Assembly (NCBI GenBank): GCA_004794655.1 | Contig: SMMW01000558.1 | Coordinates: 1 to 64,000, forward strand | DNA length: 64,000 nucleotides | From: Marisa cornuarietis | Lineage: Eukaryota > Mollusca > Gastropoda > Architaenioglossa > Ampullariidae | Direction: 5' to 3' | In this document: in pieces, positions 30,570 to 43,588 of the stretch | Layout of the letters: every line of letters begins with the position of its first letter | Numbering within the stretch: position 1 is the stretch's first letter | Notes under the pieces: model-generated | Told to the model about the DNA's origin: nothing | Databases searched by the model: none | The model's input: only the letters and a program-made list of their open reading frames with translations | Made by a program: the position numbers and the translations under genes

Positions 30570-31172
30570 GACTATTGAAGAGGCTCATCCCCACCTGCAC
30601 GCACTTAGCAAAGCCCTGCAAGTATGAAGGAAGCCACAATGAAGAAGTTTAGTCAGTCCCGTAGAATAGCGGGCACATCTGCCAGTGCACCCCCGGCTAC
30701 CCCACATCCCCACCGAAGAAATAAGGAAATAGAGACACATATTGTCAATATAATTCAACAACCTAACATTTTATAACAATCACAATTCTCTCATTACATT
30801 GCATTAAGTATCAGTTTCCTTCTAAAGTCTCTATTTCCTAGTGAAAATTTTGTAAGCGAGTGTCTGTGTGATTATTATTATTATTATTATTACTCGAAAG
30901 ACGCACAATTTGTAAATTTAATATGGTTTCTACAATATTATTTAATATTATTAGTTATGAAGAGGTAAGATCTATTATTTATTATATCTATTATATATCT
31001 ATTATTTAAGACGGACTTAAACTTAAACAACCAAGCAACACTTCTGTCATTATTTTTTACTTTCCTGGTGTTTATTTATTTATTTATTTTTTATTTTTTG
31101 TTTTTGTTTTTTTTTGTTTTTGCTGCGCAATCAGCATTCTTCGGAATGGATACCTGCGCATTACAAATGGAT

Positions 31173-31299
<127 letters not shown>

Positions 31300-31609
31300 A
31301 CTAACCTACCATCGATGACATGTTGAGCCAGCAGACACTTTTAATTTTCGATAAAATGTCAACAAAATTTGCTTTTGTTTGTCCTAGTTTCTCTTTCCTC
31401 ATGACCAGTAGCACTCCATTTCCCAAAAAGCAGCCGAAGCGTATTATATTAAAAGCAGGTCATAATTCGTAACCAGAAATTTCCTATCGAGGAAAAAAAA
31501 AGAATCATAGATGCTTTTTAAGTTTCTGGAACAATCGTTCGAGCGCAGCTGCACGAGACAGGACGTTTGCATGGACACAAAGACAAAGGTGCAAGTAAAC
31601 GATGTCGCA

Positions 31610-31740
31610 TGGTTGAGCTCTGAACTGTGAAAACCCTAACATTCGTATTCGTAACTCAAAACCCTGAAAAGTTAGATTCCAGAATCTTTTTTTGTGTGAA
31701 GACTTTGTGAATATTGTAGTTGTCAACGGCGGCTCTTTCG
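31610..31740 (-). pseudogene. Relic Ig-like exon related to receptor B
   Basis: Minus-strand DNA around 31680-31705 (AAAAAGATTCTGGAATC, then TAACTTTTCAGG) matches the receptor B exon (AGAAAGATTCTGGAACC, then TGGCTTTTCCAG). The translated match is VDNYNIHKVFTQ to VDEYRFQKVVEK, then KKDSGI-stop-LF to KKDSGTWLF. The two parts sit in different frames and the conserved Trp codon is a stop. The cysteine-bearing half is gone. It marks a dead paralog between B and C. Confidence 0.65.
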
Positions 31741-31744
31741 TGGT

Positions 31745-34605
31745 GATACAGTTTTAAGGCGGTTTTGTATTATTCGCGAAAATTTCTAAGATTACATACC
31801 GTGGGATTTTTTTGCGCTTGGAAGATAATCATGTACTTAAATAATAATGTTCTGACTACATTTCTGTTTTATGACACAGCTGATTTTGTCTAATTTATAT
31901 TTTTTCACATTTAACTTTTCATGCTAATTTTTTTCTTAAGAATCACTAGTGACTGAACATATTGTTTTCTTATAATGTATATTACCTAATATTAAAGAAT
32001 AAAAACTATGAATTCCTTTTTGGTGTGTTGTCTTTATTGACATGTTGGTATGTACATTTCTTTTTGTCATCTGATATTAGCATCACTGGAGGGCATATGT
32101 TATTTTTCTTGTCACTGACCAGTCTGGGCCCCAATTTATTTTAGCCCTGAACGAATGGGATATGTGTGGTAGACGTCGGTCATTAATTTGTCCCACAGGG
32201 CTCATTAAAAATATTTATGAACAGTCTTTCTGTAAATAGCAACAGTCGTGCCACGAGAATGGCGCCATTTGGTTCTGAATGGGTATCAATGATGTTAAAC
32301 GATCTTCGATGAAAGAGAGAAAGAGAGGAAAAGAGAAAGAGAGAAAAAGAAAGAGAGAATCGTTGAGTTTAGTAAATGAGAAAGGACTAAAGATTGTAAG
32401 TGAAGGATATTTTTTGGTTTAAAGTGGATGCTAAATTGTTCATTTTATCTGGACGCATCAATAATTTTAGAAGAATGAACACACCAGTAAATCGTTTGAT
32501 CTTCGTGTGTGTAAAAGAACACATAATTTGTGGTGTGTCTGCATGGTGAATGTGTGGCAGTTGTGTTTCACGGATTATTTTGTATGTATTTAGTTTACGT
32601 TTTTAAGCTCTGTTGTCGACCAGAACTAGGAACTACATAAAAAGTCTTTGTCTACCTTATTATTGTATCGAGGTTAAACAATGGTTTTTATTAAGAGAGA
32701 GGTATAGAGAAATTCGGAAATCAACTTTCAAACTTGCGAAGCCATCCTCATTTCTTAGTCAAGTATTTTGCAAAAAGCAGCAAAAAGATCAAAAGTGAAA
32801 GCAACAAAGTCAAGTGTAGCAACTGTAACAATTTCAATCGCAAGTAGTCAGTGATTATGTTCGACCTACTTGAACTTCAAAGCCTTAATACAATCTTTTA
32901 ATTTGCAGCTTCCTCAGTCACGACACATTTTCCCCCTCATTAGGAACCTTTCCCACCCGCCCCCCCAGCACAATGGTTATAAACTATGTTATCATTCAAA
33001 ACTCCGAAAGGATAACAAAAAATCGCTCAACAAGTAGCAAACTTTAAATTAAACTCACTCACTCGAAAAATGTTTAATAGAATATCCTTGGACAATTCAT
33101 TGTTAATTTAAGAACTCAGAAACTCATCCTTCTTATTTGATCTTTTTTTTAGCATACTATGCTCGATAATATTTTCGAAAAATAATAATAATAACAACAA
33201 CAACAACAACAATATAATAATAATAATAATAATCGAGTAACTTCTAAAGCACACATCAAGTTTACGAAGGAGCATGTTCTCTGTACATGAAACAAAAACG
33301 AGACATAGACAGTATACGAAGGACGGAAGGATAAGCAACCGTACAGACAAGTATTACAAGACAAACATTGAGGCAAAGAGGAATCAGGTAGCCAACAGTA
33401 AAGACTGAGAGCTTTGTTAATCTGCAGTTGGACTTGTCAAGAAAGAAAGTGAAGGAAAGGGTTTGAGGACGGACTAGCATTATGTGGAGTGTTGTGAGGA
33501 TTAATGTTAAGGGATCATAGTTTTTAGTGCACATATAAAGAGTTCGATAGAGGGAAGGAGGCAGATATGCAAGGGGGAGGAGTTTTATTGTTTTACAGCA
33601 CAGAAACTTAAAATCTTATGACCATATCTGAAAAATATTTCAGCTCAGCTAGACCAGTCTGCAAAACTAACAGCTGAACAGTCAAATAATGAATCTTGCA
33701 GAGGGCGCAAACCAAAACTGTAAAGCATACGAGTAGAAAATAGAAAATAATAAACAAAAACTGAAACAAGTAAAGACATAAATTAATATACTCAAAGAAA
33801 AAAAAGAAAAATAAAGAACACAGCTAAAACTAAACCACACAAGCAAACTAAACAAATAACCCCGAAGAAATAGTCATAATAGTCATACTGAATAACTGGA
33901 TATTGCTGATCAGTTATGCAACACTCGGTCTGTAGGAAATTCTCACTGTGTAATTTCGAATAACTTTTGCAATGGTTTACAGCAAACTGCAAACTAAGGG
34001 TCCACTTGGTGTATATGCGAAGAACGAAGGTTGCCTGGAAGGTGGACAGTGACCTACTGCGTCTTACAACAGATGCGAAGTCTCAGATGAGCATTTCTGT
34101 ACTGGACACTGGCCTGCTTTGTCTGGCAGGGGAAGCAAAGCTTCCAGTTTCCGTCTCTGCATTTTCTTTCTTTCGACGAACGAAAAATGTTTCCGCCCCA
34201 CCCCTATCAAGGGTCATCGGCGTTCCTGACGAGGTTGCGGGGTCAGACTAAGGGTCATGTTGATGATGTGGTGAGCATCTCGACTGTCGGCTCACCCTCG
34301 TCTCGTGGTTCTTCGCATACTCTGCCAGGTGGGGCTGTTGAAGGAAATGGCAAAGCGTTAAAAAGTTTTTAAAAAAGACTTTGAAGGTAAGTGTGTCGTA
34401 GAGTTAGGGAGTGAGTCAGTATGCCAGGCAGTCCGTGGGTGGGTGTTATAAGACAAAACTAAATGTGGGATCCAATCTTTGTTTCTTTTTTCTGCATAGT
34501 TCTTGCCATCGTCAATCTTTTGGGATCGACAGTATTAAACTGTTTTGACCACCAAATTCCTAGACTTTTCTCATCCAAACCTGCTGGCACAAGCACTAGT
34601 TCTGA
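31745..34605. other. Intergenic between the relic and receptor C
   Basis: No supported exon. It contains a GA-rich tract (about 32310-32360), an AAT/AAC simple repeat (about 33180-33232) and, at about 33565-33640, a weak match to the 3' part of the SINE seen at 29.9 kb. Part of the region next to 34600 is likely the 3' UTR of receptor C. Confidence 0.35.
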
Positions 34606-36196
34606 CTAAAGATCACCTTTACCAGTCACTGTTGCGCCATCGGTGTGGTTCCTGACTGTAGTCATGTAGATCCCGTGATCCTGATGTTCACTGTATCTAG
34701 TCAGCGATCCATCGTCGTCGCTGGCTGAGGACTGAGTACTGTCAGGTGACACCGCGGAGGCAGACTCACCTAAAATAAATCGTAATATGCAAGAACCATA
34801 TAGCTACACTTGGCAACATATTTTATAAATATAATTGAAAAAGATAATCGTTGACATTAAAGAAAACAACAACAAAGTATGAGGATTATTACTAAAAGAA
34901 GTAGAAACTAAAATGATAATAAAAGAGTGTAGAGATAACTGGTAGTAATATTCTTCTTGAGAGCGCAGACGTGTTAATGATGGTTTGTTCATCGTGGAAG
35001 CGAATGGTGTGAGTGGTGCTTGTCTGCGCATGTGCACGCGATGGGGCATGTCCTACATTCCTTCCGGTACCTTCGATAGCTTTGGTCAGCCGTGTTTCAA
35101 TCATATAAGCTTTGAAGTCAATGATCGGGGTCAAGTAGTCATCATCAATGTCGGTTGTGGCCGAGGGGTTGACATAAGTACAGCCAGCGTTCGAAGAAGG
35201 CATCAGCTTGCAAACACCTTCCTGAGCGTTTGGAACATCGTCTAAATAAAGAGACAAGAACAATCATTAAAACAACCTTGTAGGATTTCTGAAAACTGAA
35301 AATGTTTTTGTCTACAGGAGAGAAGTAGACATTAACCATCATCAAAACTACTTTGCGGACAGCACAGAAGTAGCCAAAGAGCCTTCAGTAAAATTATGTT
35401 GCAGACCCAGAGTAGACAATTGTGTGAAAACTACGTTGCATTCACTGCGGAAGTAGAAACATTCATTAAAATTTCGGGGCGTGAATAGCAGGAGTTGACA
35501 CGGAAGTCAATAAAAATTACTTTTGGTGCAGCTGAGGAAAAGACCCAACAGTTTAGAAAGTTAGGTTTAATAAAGGATTTCTTTACCGGTCAAATGTTGT
35601 GCAACGCTTGACCAAGTTTTGCAAAACTGTGTCGAGGCAAATCAATGGTTTTTGTTGCAAGTTCTAGGGACATCGGAACTTCATTTGCTTTTTTTTATGC
35701 AATGGGAATGTGGGGATGTCCTGAAATTTGAAGCTTTGGTCCTTTAACGCTGTCTTAGCTTAGAATCTGTTTGGAAACAGCTAACAAGTACTTCGAACTA
35801 TTCTACGGTACGAAGTGGTTTCGAGATCAAGTTTACCTGTTGGTAGCTGTGCTCCAAAAATAGACAAAATGGTTCGGCGCCCGCACTGTTCTCGACTCGC
35901 AGTCTGGCAGAAAGCGGGTGCGTGTCTAAAACATTCGCTGGTTGAGTTACTGATGGGGAGGATGTTGGCGCTGGTGTCGAAGACGTGTGTCTGGTAGTCG
36001 TTGGAAGTTTGCTCACGGGGATCGCATGTGGACGCTTGCCGGTGAGGTAGGGGGTAGTCGGAGGGATTCTCTAAATAAAGATTGTCGCCACCACCATCTG
36101 ACCAAACGACACGATAGACGACTTGCTTATGAAAATAGACTTTCACTGCTTACGTCACTTCTACTCGCAAATATTTTTCTACTAAGTGCAGTAATG

Positions 36197-36259
<63 letters not shown>

Positions 36260-39200
36260 GAAACACACAGACAGAACACAGGAATAGGGAGAGAGGAGGG
36301 GAGAGGGAAGACAAGGAACGAGTGAAGTGGGAGCATTACTCCAATGATCACGTATACAGATGTTTCCCTGTTTTACTAGACTGACGCAACGTAGGAATAA
36401 AATTGTCTCTCGCAAAATTCTACATTGGCAATAACATCACAGATAGAAAAGTTAGCGATAGAAACCAACCCTGGAAGACTAGGTACCCTAGCTAGTGACA
36501 GATTACAAAGTACATCCCTATGAAGACATTTTTATTCCCTCGGCGGAACATCTCTAATACAACATAGAAAGATAAACGTTTCATCGCCTCGGTGCTCCAA
36601 AAAAGACTACACAAGTGCAAACATGTTATTTTATACTAGACTCCTCTCCTTCCATTTGGTGGCGATTTTCTCACCGATGGCTGGAGCTCCGCGCAGTTTC
36701 AAGATAATGCCTGGACGTCTCCAGACTACCAGGGTTAAGACGATTACTAACAGCGTGATGAAGCTCAGCACGACGATGATGGCGATGACAGCTGCATCTG
36801 TCCCCGTCATCCGCAATGAGTCTGTAGCAGACCCGTGGCTGAAGGCTGCGCGTGTGAAGGTGGTAGACGAACTTCTACTTATAATTTGGGAGACCGTTGT
36901 TCGGATAACAGAGCTCACCCGTTGTACAGATGTGGTTGGCACTGTATACCAAAGTGAGAATATGTTTGTGAGTTGATATACGCTTAGCCTAACATATTTT
37001 AAGTCCTACCTAGGAGGGTTTTTTTTAAAAGGCCAGCGTACAGGACTTTGTTCCTAAATCTGATCAAAGTTCACCGACCTTCATATACTAACTTTTCTAG
37101 ATATAGGCCTGTAATATCAACACGTGCTAGAAACCAGCCATAACTTTAAGAATGTAAATGTCTTCGCTGAAGATGTCAAGGCCACGTCTGTTAATGAAAC
37201 GTCTTCTCACTTTATTATTGAGATTTTTTAAAAGAGTATCTTGTGCCGAGCTCATAACAGCCAATTCAAAAACAAACCATTTGCACTTTGGTACGTTTCT
37301 ACCTCTTGGATATCCAATATTCCCATTCTCTGACAAAGATTATATTGCTGCTTATTTAATTGGTAATAGGTATTATTGAAGAATTGTGTTTTCAAAAGAC
37401 CTTACCACTTGCTGATACAGTACGAATGTTGGTCGCTTTCTGTGTGGGTGTGTCTGTTAAGACTCGTGCTGATATGGATGAAAGATTCCATTAGACAAAT
37501 ATTTTATTTTTGGTTAAATGTTGTTTATTTATACAAAGAATCAAACTTATTTCACAGTTAATCATATCATACTTTTATAGATGAATGGAAAGGGAACATT
37601 AAAAATAAATAATGGTGAGCATTGAATAAATGATAAATAAAATAGCTTTTTTGTACTCGTAAACTGACTTCTGCAAATTGACTAAACACAATTCACACTA
37701 CAATGACATCAATGATTTGCACTTAATTAAAAGATAAAAGAAACGAAAAAGAAAATAAAAACTAAAACAGAAAAAGAAAGAAAGGGAAGAAAGATTAAAT
37801 GTAAAAACAAAGGAAGAAGAAAGAAAGAAATATGAAAGAAAGGGGGTTTAAATGACAAGGTGAAAGAAAAACTAAAAATTAGTAACACATGGAATCATAA
37901 GATCTTACTTCTATTTTTAACAACATAAAAAGACTAAAATGAAGAAATAAATAACGAAAAGAAAAAAAGGAAAGAAAAGAAAGTAATCAAAAAAGCAAGA
38001 AAGAAAATGAAGCAAGAAATAAAAAAAATGAAATTAAAATCACGCGTGAAACAGAAGGCAAAGAGAAATGTAAGGAAGAAAGAAAAGAAAAAACAGAAAT
38101 AAAGTCAGGAAAGAACGAAAAAAGGAAGACAAACAGACGGCCAATGAATACCTGTTGAAAAAGTTTCACTACCATGAAGAAGGTCTGTGGATGCAGTTGC
38201 GACGACTGGCAATAGTGTCCAAATATCTGAATCTGAAAATTATTACCATGAATATTTTTACTAAATACGTTGATTACTTAAAGACAGGAAATTATCATAT
38301 ATGCTACTTACCTTTGAACAGAATATTTTAAGGTAACATCAGCGGAATGTATAACAGCCATTAAAAAATTCTAGATATATTTAAACGAAAAGAGTTCACA
38401 AACTTCAACGTCGTAGGTATTTAAATAGGATGGAGGCTATAAATAGAAGATCCTCAAAGAAGCTGCATTATCTTATAAAGTTTACAGGGATATGAAATAA
38501 TCGAAAGTATATGCGAGGAGCCTTTTTTAAAATTAAACACAGATTTTTTGTCACCTTGATTAATGGACAGGTAAGTTAACTACCAAACTGAGGTCAAATG
38601 AGATCCCTATTAATTTTGATGGAAGAGGATCGTTTACTTATAATCGCTTTAAACACAGCTCTGAGATGGTTCATGAAGATCAAGTTTTCTTGAGAAGAAA
38701 ATGCTCTTCTTAGTTTGGCAAGAAAAATTAGAAGTGATTCTGGGAAAACATTAACAGTCAAGCCAAAAGGCTAGAAAAATCCTCACCAGGAAAAGAATAT
38801 AGTGCTTCAAAACGATACAATTAGACATCTTGACTCGTCAACCTTCGAGAAGGGAGAAAGTATTTATTTGTGTCAAAGGATTTCTACTTCCTGTAACATC
38901 GGATTTGAGACAATGACTCATTCCGTTTTGCAGTAGCATTATTCTATTGTTTTTTTTAACACACAGAGAGATCTTTAGTACAACACATTGTTAAGTATGG
39001 ATTTGCATATCTAACATGCAGTTGTCACATTGACACTATGTTGATGTTTGTAATCTTCCCATGAGATAGATTAGTATACTTCAGTCTATTTCACTGTGGT
39101 TTGAAAATTTGCGACACGTGCTTCAGATGTATGATGCCATTGTTTTAACGACATAAGTTAGGGAACTAAGAGAGAAAACATAGGTCGGAATAGTAGCTGA

Positions 39201-39758
39201 AAAAAGTTAATATTATGTTACACACAGCAAACCAAGATGGCGTGTTCAGAGTACATTACCTGCAGTGAAGAAAGCCCACGGAACTTTAAAGAAATATTAT
39301 TCGGCAACATTTTGATAATCAGTACAAAAGGCACAGAGACTTACCACTGATGGTAACATTGACTGTCTTAGGCGGGTCGTCATGTTGCCAGGCCTTGAAC
39401 ATCCACAGGCCGGCATCAGTCTGCTGGAAGGTTTTATTTAAGCTGAAAGCACCATCAGTGTCTGTAGGACAGCGGCAGATGTCATGACTGCTAATACAGC
39501 CTTTACTTGCTGATTGTGACACAATACACTTGGTATCGTAAACAATCTTCTCCGGGGTCTTGAGCAGGACATATATGCGAGAATCCTGTCCGTTGCGAAC
39601 ATAGAACTTGATTTCTGACACAACTCCCAACGGAAACGAAAAACTGGTTTTGTTTCCTTCGATTTGCAAAGTCAGGGACTCTGGTTGACAAAACATTGAA
39701 GATCATTATTTTTCTATTATTAGTCAACAGCATATAATAAATACAGATTAAGATTTGA

Positions 39759-39791
<33 letters not shown>

Positions 39792-39957
39792 ATCAATTTT
39801 ACATGGGTTTCTTCTTCGTCAGCATAACTGCTTGTAATTTTGTTTTTTTCGCTGATACCATTATTTTCTTTCTTCTTTTTTGTTATTTTTTTCTACTATT
39901 GCTTGTTGCTCTAGAGTTGCATAACAGATAGGAACCAACACCGCTAGGCACAAGCAG

Positions 39958-40033
<76 letters not shown>

Positions 40034-40215
40034 TCATTCACCCATTAAGCATTAAACACACCAACGATAAACCTAACTGATGCACTTACACATGCACACA
40101 AAATAATCAGCAGCCGGACAATATGAACATTGACACAAAATAAAGAAAAAAAATCATCCCTACCTGACAAATGTAATGATGACAAGCAGATAACTGTGAG
40201 AATCCTCAGAAACAT
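34606..40215 (-). CDS. Receptor C: Ig-like single-pass receptor with long tyrosine tail
   Basis: Seven exons, every junction in phase 1: 40215-40164, 39680-39345, 38232-38152, 36941-36675, 36097-35837, 35241-35071, 34769-34606; 1332 nt, 443 residues plus TAG. Residues 1-17 are the signal peptide (MFLRILTVICLSSLHLS). Residues 18-129 are the Ig-like domain, with KCIVSQSASKGCISSHDICRC and a late D-A-G-L-W-M-F element. A Ser/Thr stalk follows, then a transmembrane helix at about 206-228 (AVIAIIVVLSFITLLVIVL) and a basic stop-transfer WRR. The tail of about 215 residues has NLYLENPSDYPLP, NDYQTHVFD, CTYVNPS, DDYLTPI and, near the end, GIYMTTV; CTYVNPS fits Y-x-N. The first Met at 40215 is favoured over one at 40260 because locus D has an equally long 52-nt first coding exon there. 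It is probably a plasma-membrane signalling receptor of unknown ligand. Confidence 0.87.
36199..36254. repeat. (AC)n microsatellite
   Basis: An uninterrupted AC run in the intron between the transmembrane and first tail exons of receptor C. Confidence 0.95.
37730..38120 (+). repeat. Homopurine (GAAA-rich) intronic tract
   Basis: Nearly 400 bp of A/G-rich DNA on the plus strand, immediately 3' (minus sense) of the receptor C stalk exon. A similar purine-rich tract follows the homologous stalk relic of locus D at 46050-46280. Confidence 0.75.
39759..39791. repeat. (GAT)n microsatellite in intron 1 of receptor C
   Basis: A short tract about 80 bp upstream of the Ig-like exon. Locus D has a longer tract of the same unit in the same place (54705-54781). 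Confidence 0.95.
39959..40031. repeat. (AC)n microsatellite
   Basis: An uninterrupted AC run of about 73 bp in intron 1 of receptor C. Confidence 0.97.
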
Positions 40216-40294
40216 TTTGTACAGCTCTCCGATAGAATCGCGAAGAAAAAGAAGATACATTTATAAAACTCTTAACTAAAGCCTCGACATACAA

Positions 40295-40420
40295 GCTCCT
40301 TTGCTTGTTTTCCTTTCTTTCGAACAAAAACGCCAAATACTAACCACGTGACTCGGGCGAAACTGAGACCAGACAGCAGGAAATTTATTTTTAAAAGGCG
40401 GAAGAATTTCAAGTGTCTGT
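40295..40420 (-). promoter_or_regulatory. Candidate promoter block of receptor C, conserved with locus D
   Basis: Upstream of the first exon, about 120 bp align with 55120-55240 upstream of locus D. On the plus strand the shared blocks are CCTTG-TTCGTTTTCCT-T, TCGAACAAA, CAGGAA-TTT and GCGGAAGAATT. The last two contain GGAA cores, as bound by ETS-type factors. No clear TATA box was seen. The role is inferred only from conservation between paralogs and position. Confidence 0.4.
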
Positions 40421-40660
40421 TTGTTGGACACCACGATGATGCCATGATGTGAATAGCTGTAGATTTACTTTTAGGCTTTATAAGTAAAAATATTACAAGT
40501 GTTGGATTATATTGAAATCCTTTGATAGAAACAGAAGTGTGAAGACTACGCTGTGAGCAGTAGACGTGATAAACAGCTGTGGATACTCCTGAATTATGGG
40601 GTTTGTACCACTGTATGGACTTTAACCTACTGCTACAGTAAAAGGAACATCATATCCTTG

Positions 40661-40667
40661 AATAAGG

Positions 40668-40707
<40 letters not shown>

Positions 40708-40902
40708 ACGTACGTTAAACAGAAAATGCTTTTTACATTTATCTATTTTTCCTATAATGGGGACAAACTTACGGATATATATGTATATACATTGGGAGAC
40801 AGAGATTTGAACTCAAAAATCAAAGATCTTACACACACATACACACAAATGCGGGCAAAGATATGAATAGACACATCCTCATGCATACATTCCTTTCTTG
40901 GA

Positions 40903-40930
<28 letters not shown>
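40661..40930. repeat. (TC)n/(AC)n cluster
   Basis: A CT run followed by an AC run at 40669-40709, and a second AC run at 40903-40930. Confidence 0.9.
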
Positions 40931-40935
<5 letters not shown>

Positions 40936-41529
40936 ATCTGTAGACAAATGAACATTCTAGAAGATACTTCTTGGTTAACAATAAAGAGTAGGCGCTTTGC
41001 CATCAAGATTTAATAATGAGGTCTTGATTACTTGTGATCTTATCTCGTGGAAGAGAGAGGAAGCGAGGAAGAGGGGTTGTTTGTATGTGTGTGCATATAC
41101 ATAGGTTAGGCCTGATTATTCTTTCTTTTCTTCTGTCTCTTCCATCAACGAGTCATATTCCAAGTGCAGTGTCACTTGACCAACAAACAAGTTCTTCTTA
41201 TCACTATTCTTATTCTTAAGCCTGTTAGAACAGTTATAATTCACATGTCGCCTGGTGGTCTCCTCTAATAAGGGAAGGGAGATAATCACTTCAGACACTG
41301 TAAACAATTTCATTTCCTGCAGGTCAAATGTACTTAACATTTTAAGAAACTTCAGACAAAAAGACTTAATCTGAGCTGCACTTTAGAGTATGAGAAGTAA
41401 GTTCTTTAAGCCATTACTAAGAAGTCAAATAGTGAAACCATTTATATGGTCAATGAGCTGGATTCCCTCTTAACCTGCATACATTAGGCCTCCCCCTCCT
41501 TTCTCACCTCGGCAATCATAAGCTGACGG

Positions 41530-41630
41530 ATGAATGTCTGAAGCCTTCGGTCGTCGAGTTACTGATGGGATGACGATGGTGCTGGTGTCAAAGACACGAC
41601 TCAGGTAGTCGCTGTAGTTGAGTCAGGTAA
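41530..41630 (-). pseudogene. Relic of a receptor-C-type cytoplasmic exon (locus D tail)
   Basis: The minus strand encodes SDYLSRVFDTSTIVIPSV, which aligns with NDYQTHVFDTSANILPIS of receptor C. The DNA match (GAGTTACTGATGGG, then GGTGCTGGTGTC-AAGAC on the plus strand) is clear. No transmembrane exon lies between this relic and the Ig exons of locus D, and the adjoining sequence contains a stop in this frame. An I-type LINE begins about 30 bp away. Confidence 0.65.
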
Positions 41631-41656
41631 TCAGGTAGTTGTTTATCTTCATTATT

Positions 41657-43103
41657 ACGAACTTACACTAGATGCAGTTTATAATAGGCCTCGCTCAGGG
41701 CACAAAGCCTTGTCTATATGCAGAGGCAGGTGAACCCCCTCTAGAGTTGCGCCGACTAAAACTAATGTTGTCCTATGTCTCGAAACTTCGAGCTCTGCCC
41801 CAAAACCCTGCTTTCCACTCAGTTTTCTCCTTTCAGTTTCTGGAGAAATATAGGGCACGTGAACATGAACAAATACCTCTACCCATACGAGCTCATCCCC
41901 ATCTTCAGAAATTGGGAATGGACCCCCAAAAAACAGCACCAATTGCTCTGACCAGAACACCACCATGGCTACTTCCCACACCTGAAATTCGTTTTGACCT
42001 CTCCAACCAAAAAAAAAAAAAAGGTGAAACCCCTGACATAGTCTATCAGCAACTTTTCAGAGAAATAGTCACAGACTATCCTGACTTTTGTCACATATAC
42101 ACTGATGGATCAAAAAATACTGAAAGAGAAACTGTAGCAGCTGCAGCAGTGCCGATGGACGTTTCCACACCACCACTGACAGCTCGCTTGGAAGGTCATA
42201 GCTCCATTTTTTTCTGCAGAGTTAAAAGCCCTTCTACTTGCACTGCAGTATATCCATACATCTAAAGAGAACAACTTCTTAGTTATTTCACACTCTTTGT
42301 CATCCCTACTTGCACTTCACTCTCAACGTTTAGATCACCCACTACTGGTTCAACTCTTTGAACTTCTATCATTACTACAAAATAACAATTTTGACATTAT
42401 CTTTATTTGGGTTCCTGGCCATGCAGATATTCCAGGAAACACTAAAGCTGATGAGGCAGGAAAAAAGGCCCTTCAGCAACCACTTGTGGTCCATACAAAA
42501 TTTGCCTCAGATTGGAACACTTCTGTTAAAATGTATATCTCTCAACTTTGGCAGCTTCACTGGGACTCCATGAAGCACAACAAACTTCATGCAATTTTTC
42601 CAAAACTATCAGACTGTATAACACAAGAATTTCTGAACCGATGAGAAAATATTGTTATAAATAGACTAAAAGCTGGACACTCATTTATCACTCACCGATT
42701 TTTGCTTGCAGGAGAAAACCCCCCACTTTGTCCTTGGTGTAAAGACCCCCTAACCATAGAACATTTGCTCATCTCCTGTTCAAAACTCGCTACAATTCGT
42801 CTAAACTATTTTACAGCACAGACTCTTGCTGACCTTTTTGTCAAACACTCTTCCACATCAATCCTGGCATATGTAAAGTCAATTCAGTGGTTTCACCTGA
42901 TACGATAGACCTTATGTGTTTAAAAACTGTTATTTTACATAACTAAGAAAAGAGAAATCTCTATACTTGTACAATTTCTTTATGTCAACCTTTGAATAGT
43001 CATATACATTGATTTTGTCATAAGATAGCCTTAGTTGCTGACTTGGCATAAACTAACTAACTAACTAACTAACCAACCAAACAACCAACCAAACAACCGA
43101 CCG

Positions 43104-43181
<78 letters not shown>

Positions 43182-43183
43182 AC
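41657..43183 (+). mobile_element. 5'-truncated I/Nimb-type LINE with RNase H domain and (CTAA)n tail
   Basis: The plus strand encodes the end of ORF2: CLYAEAGEPPLELRRLKLM after the RT domain, then an RNase H domain with HIYTDGSK and, past a frameshift near 42240, IWVPGHADIPGNTKADEAGK. A zinc-knuckle-like CPWCKD-x(6)-EHLLISC follows. RNase H within ORF2 is a trait of the I group. The 3' end runs into ACTAACTAACTAACT over about 130 bp, as I-type elements end in short tandem repeats. A truncated, inactive copy. Confidence 0.85.
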
Positions 43184-43588
43184 ACACATTTTTAAAGACA
43201 ACATATCATGCAAAGGGACAGAAGATTGTATGACGATCAGAAAAGATCTTATGAAAGCGAAAATATGTCGGTTTTGCTAAGTGTCTTGCTAAGAATAATT
43301 TAAAATCTCTTCCCTGTTACTTGTTCTTCTTCTGGCGTATCCAGCAAATGACGCTGGGTGTATTCGTCGAGAAAGAATAAAAGAAGTAACTCGCACTACT
43401 TACAGTAACACGCAAATGAAGTGACACGTGCTGTGCCAATGTGTCATGATCAAAGTGTTGAATCTTTACGTCTTTGAAAAATGCAGTGTACATGGATTCA
43501 AGGGAAAATGTGTTTTGGCAAATTATTAATTAGGAAAATATATCTTGACTTTTGCAGTAAATTCTGGACAATGAAGTTAAATGTAAAC

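Noticed and set aside
33967..34372. Two overlapping plus-strand frames of 94 and 61 codons near receptor C's 3' end
   Set aside because: Composition and position fit a shadow of receptor C 3' UTR or random sequence; no motif.
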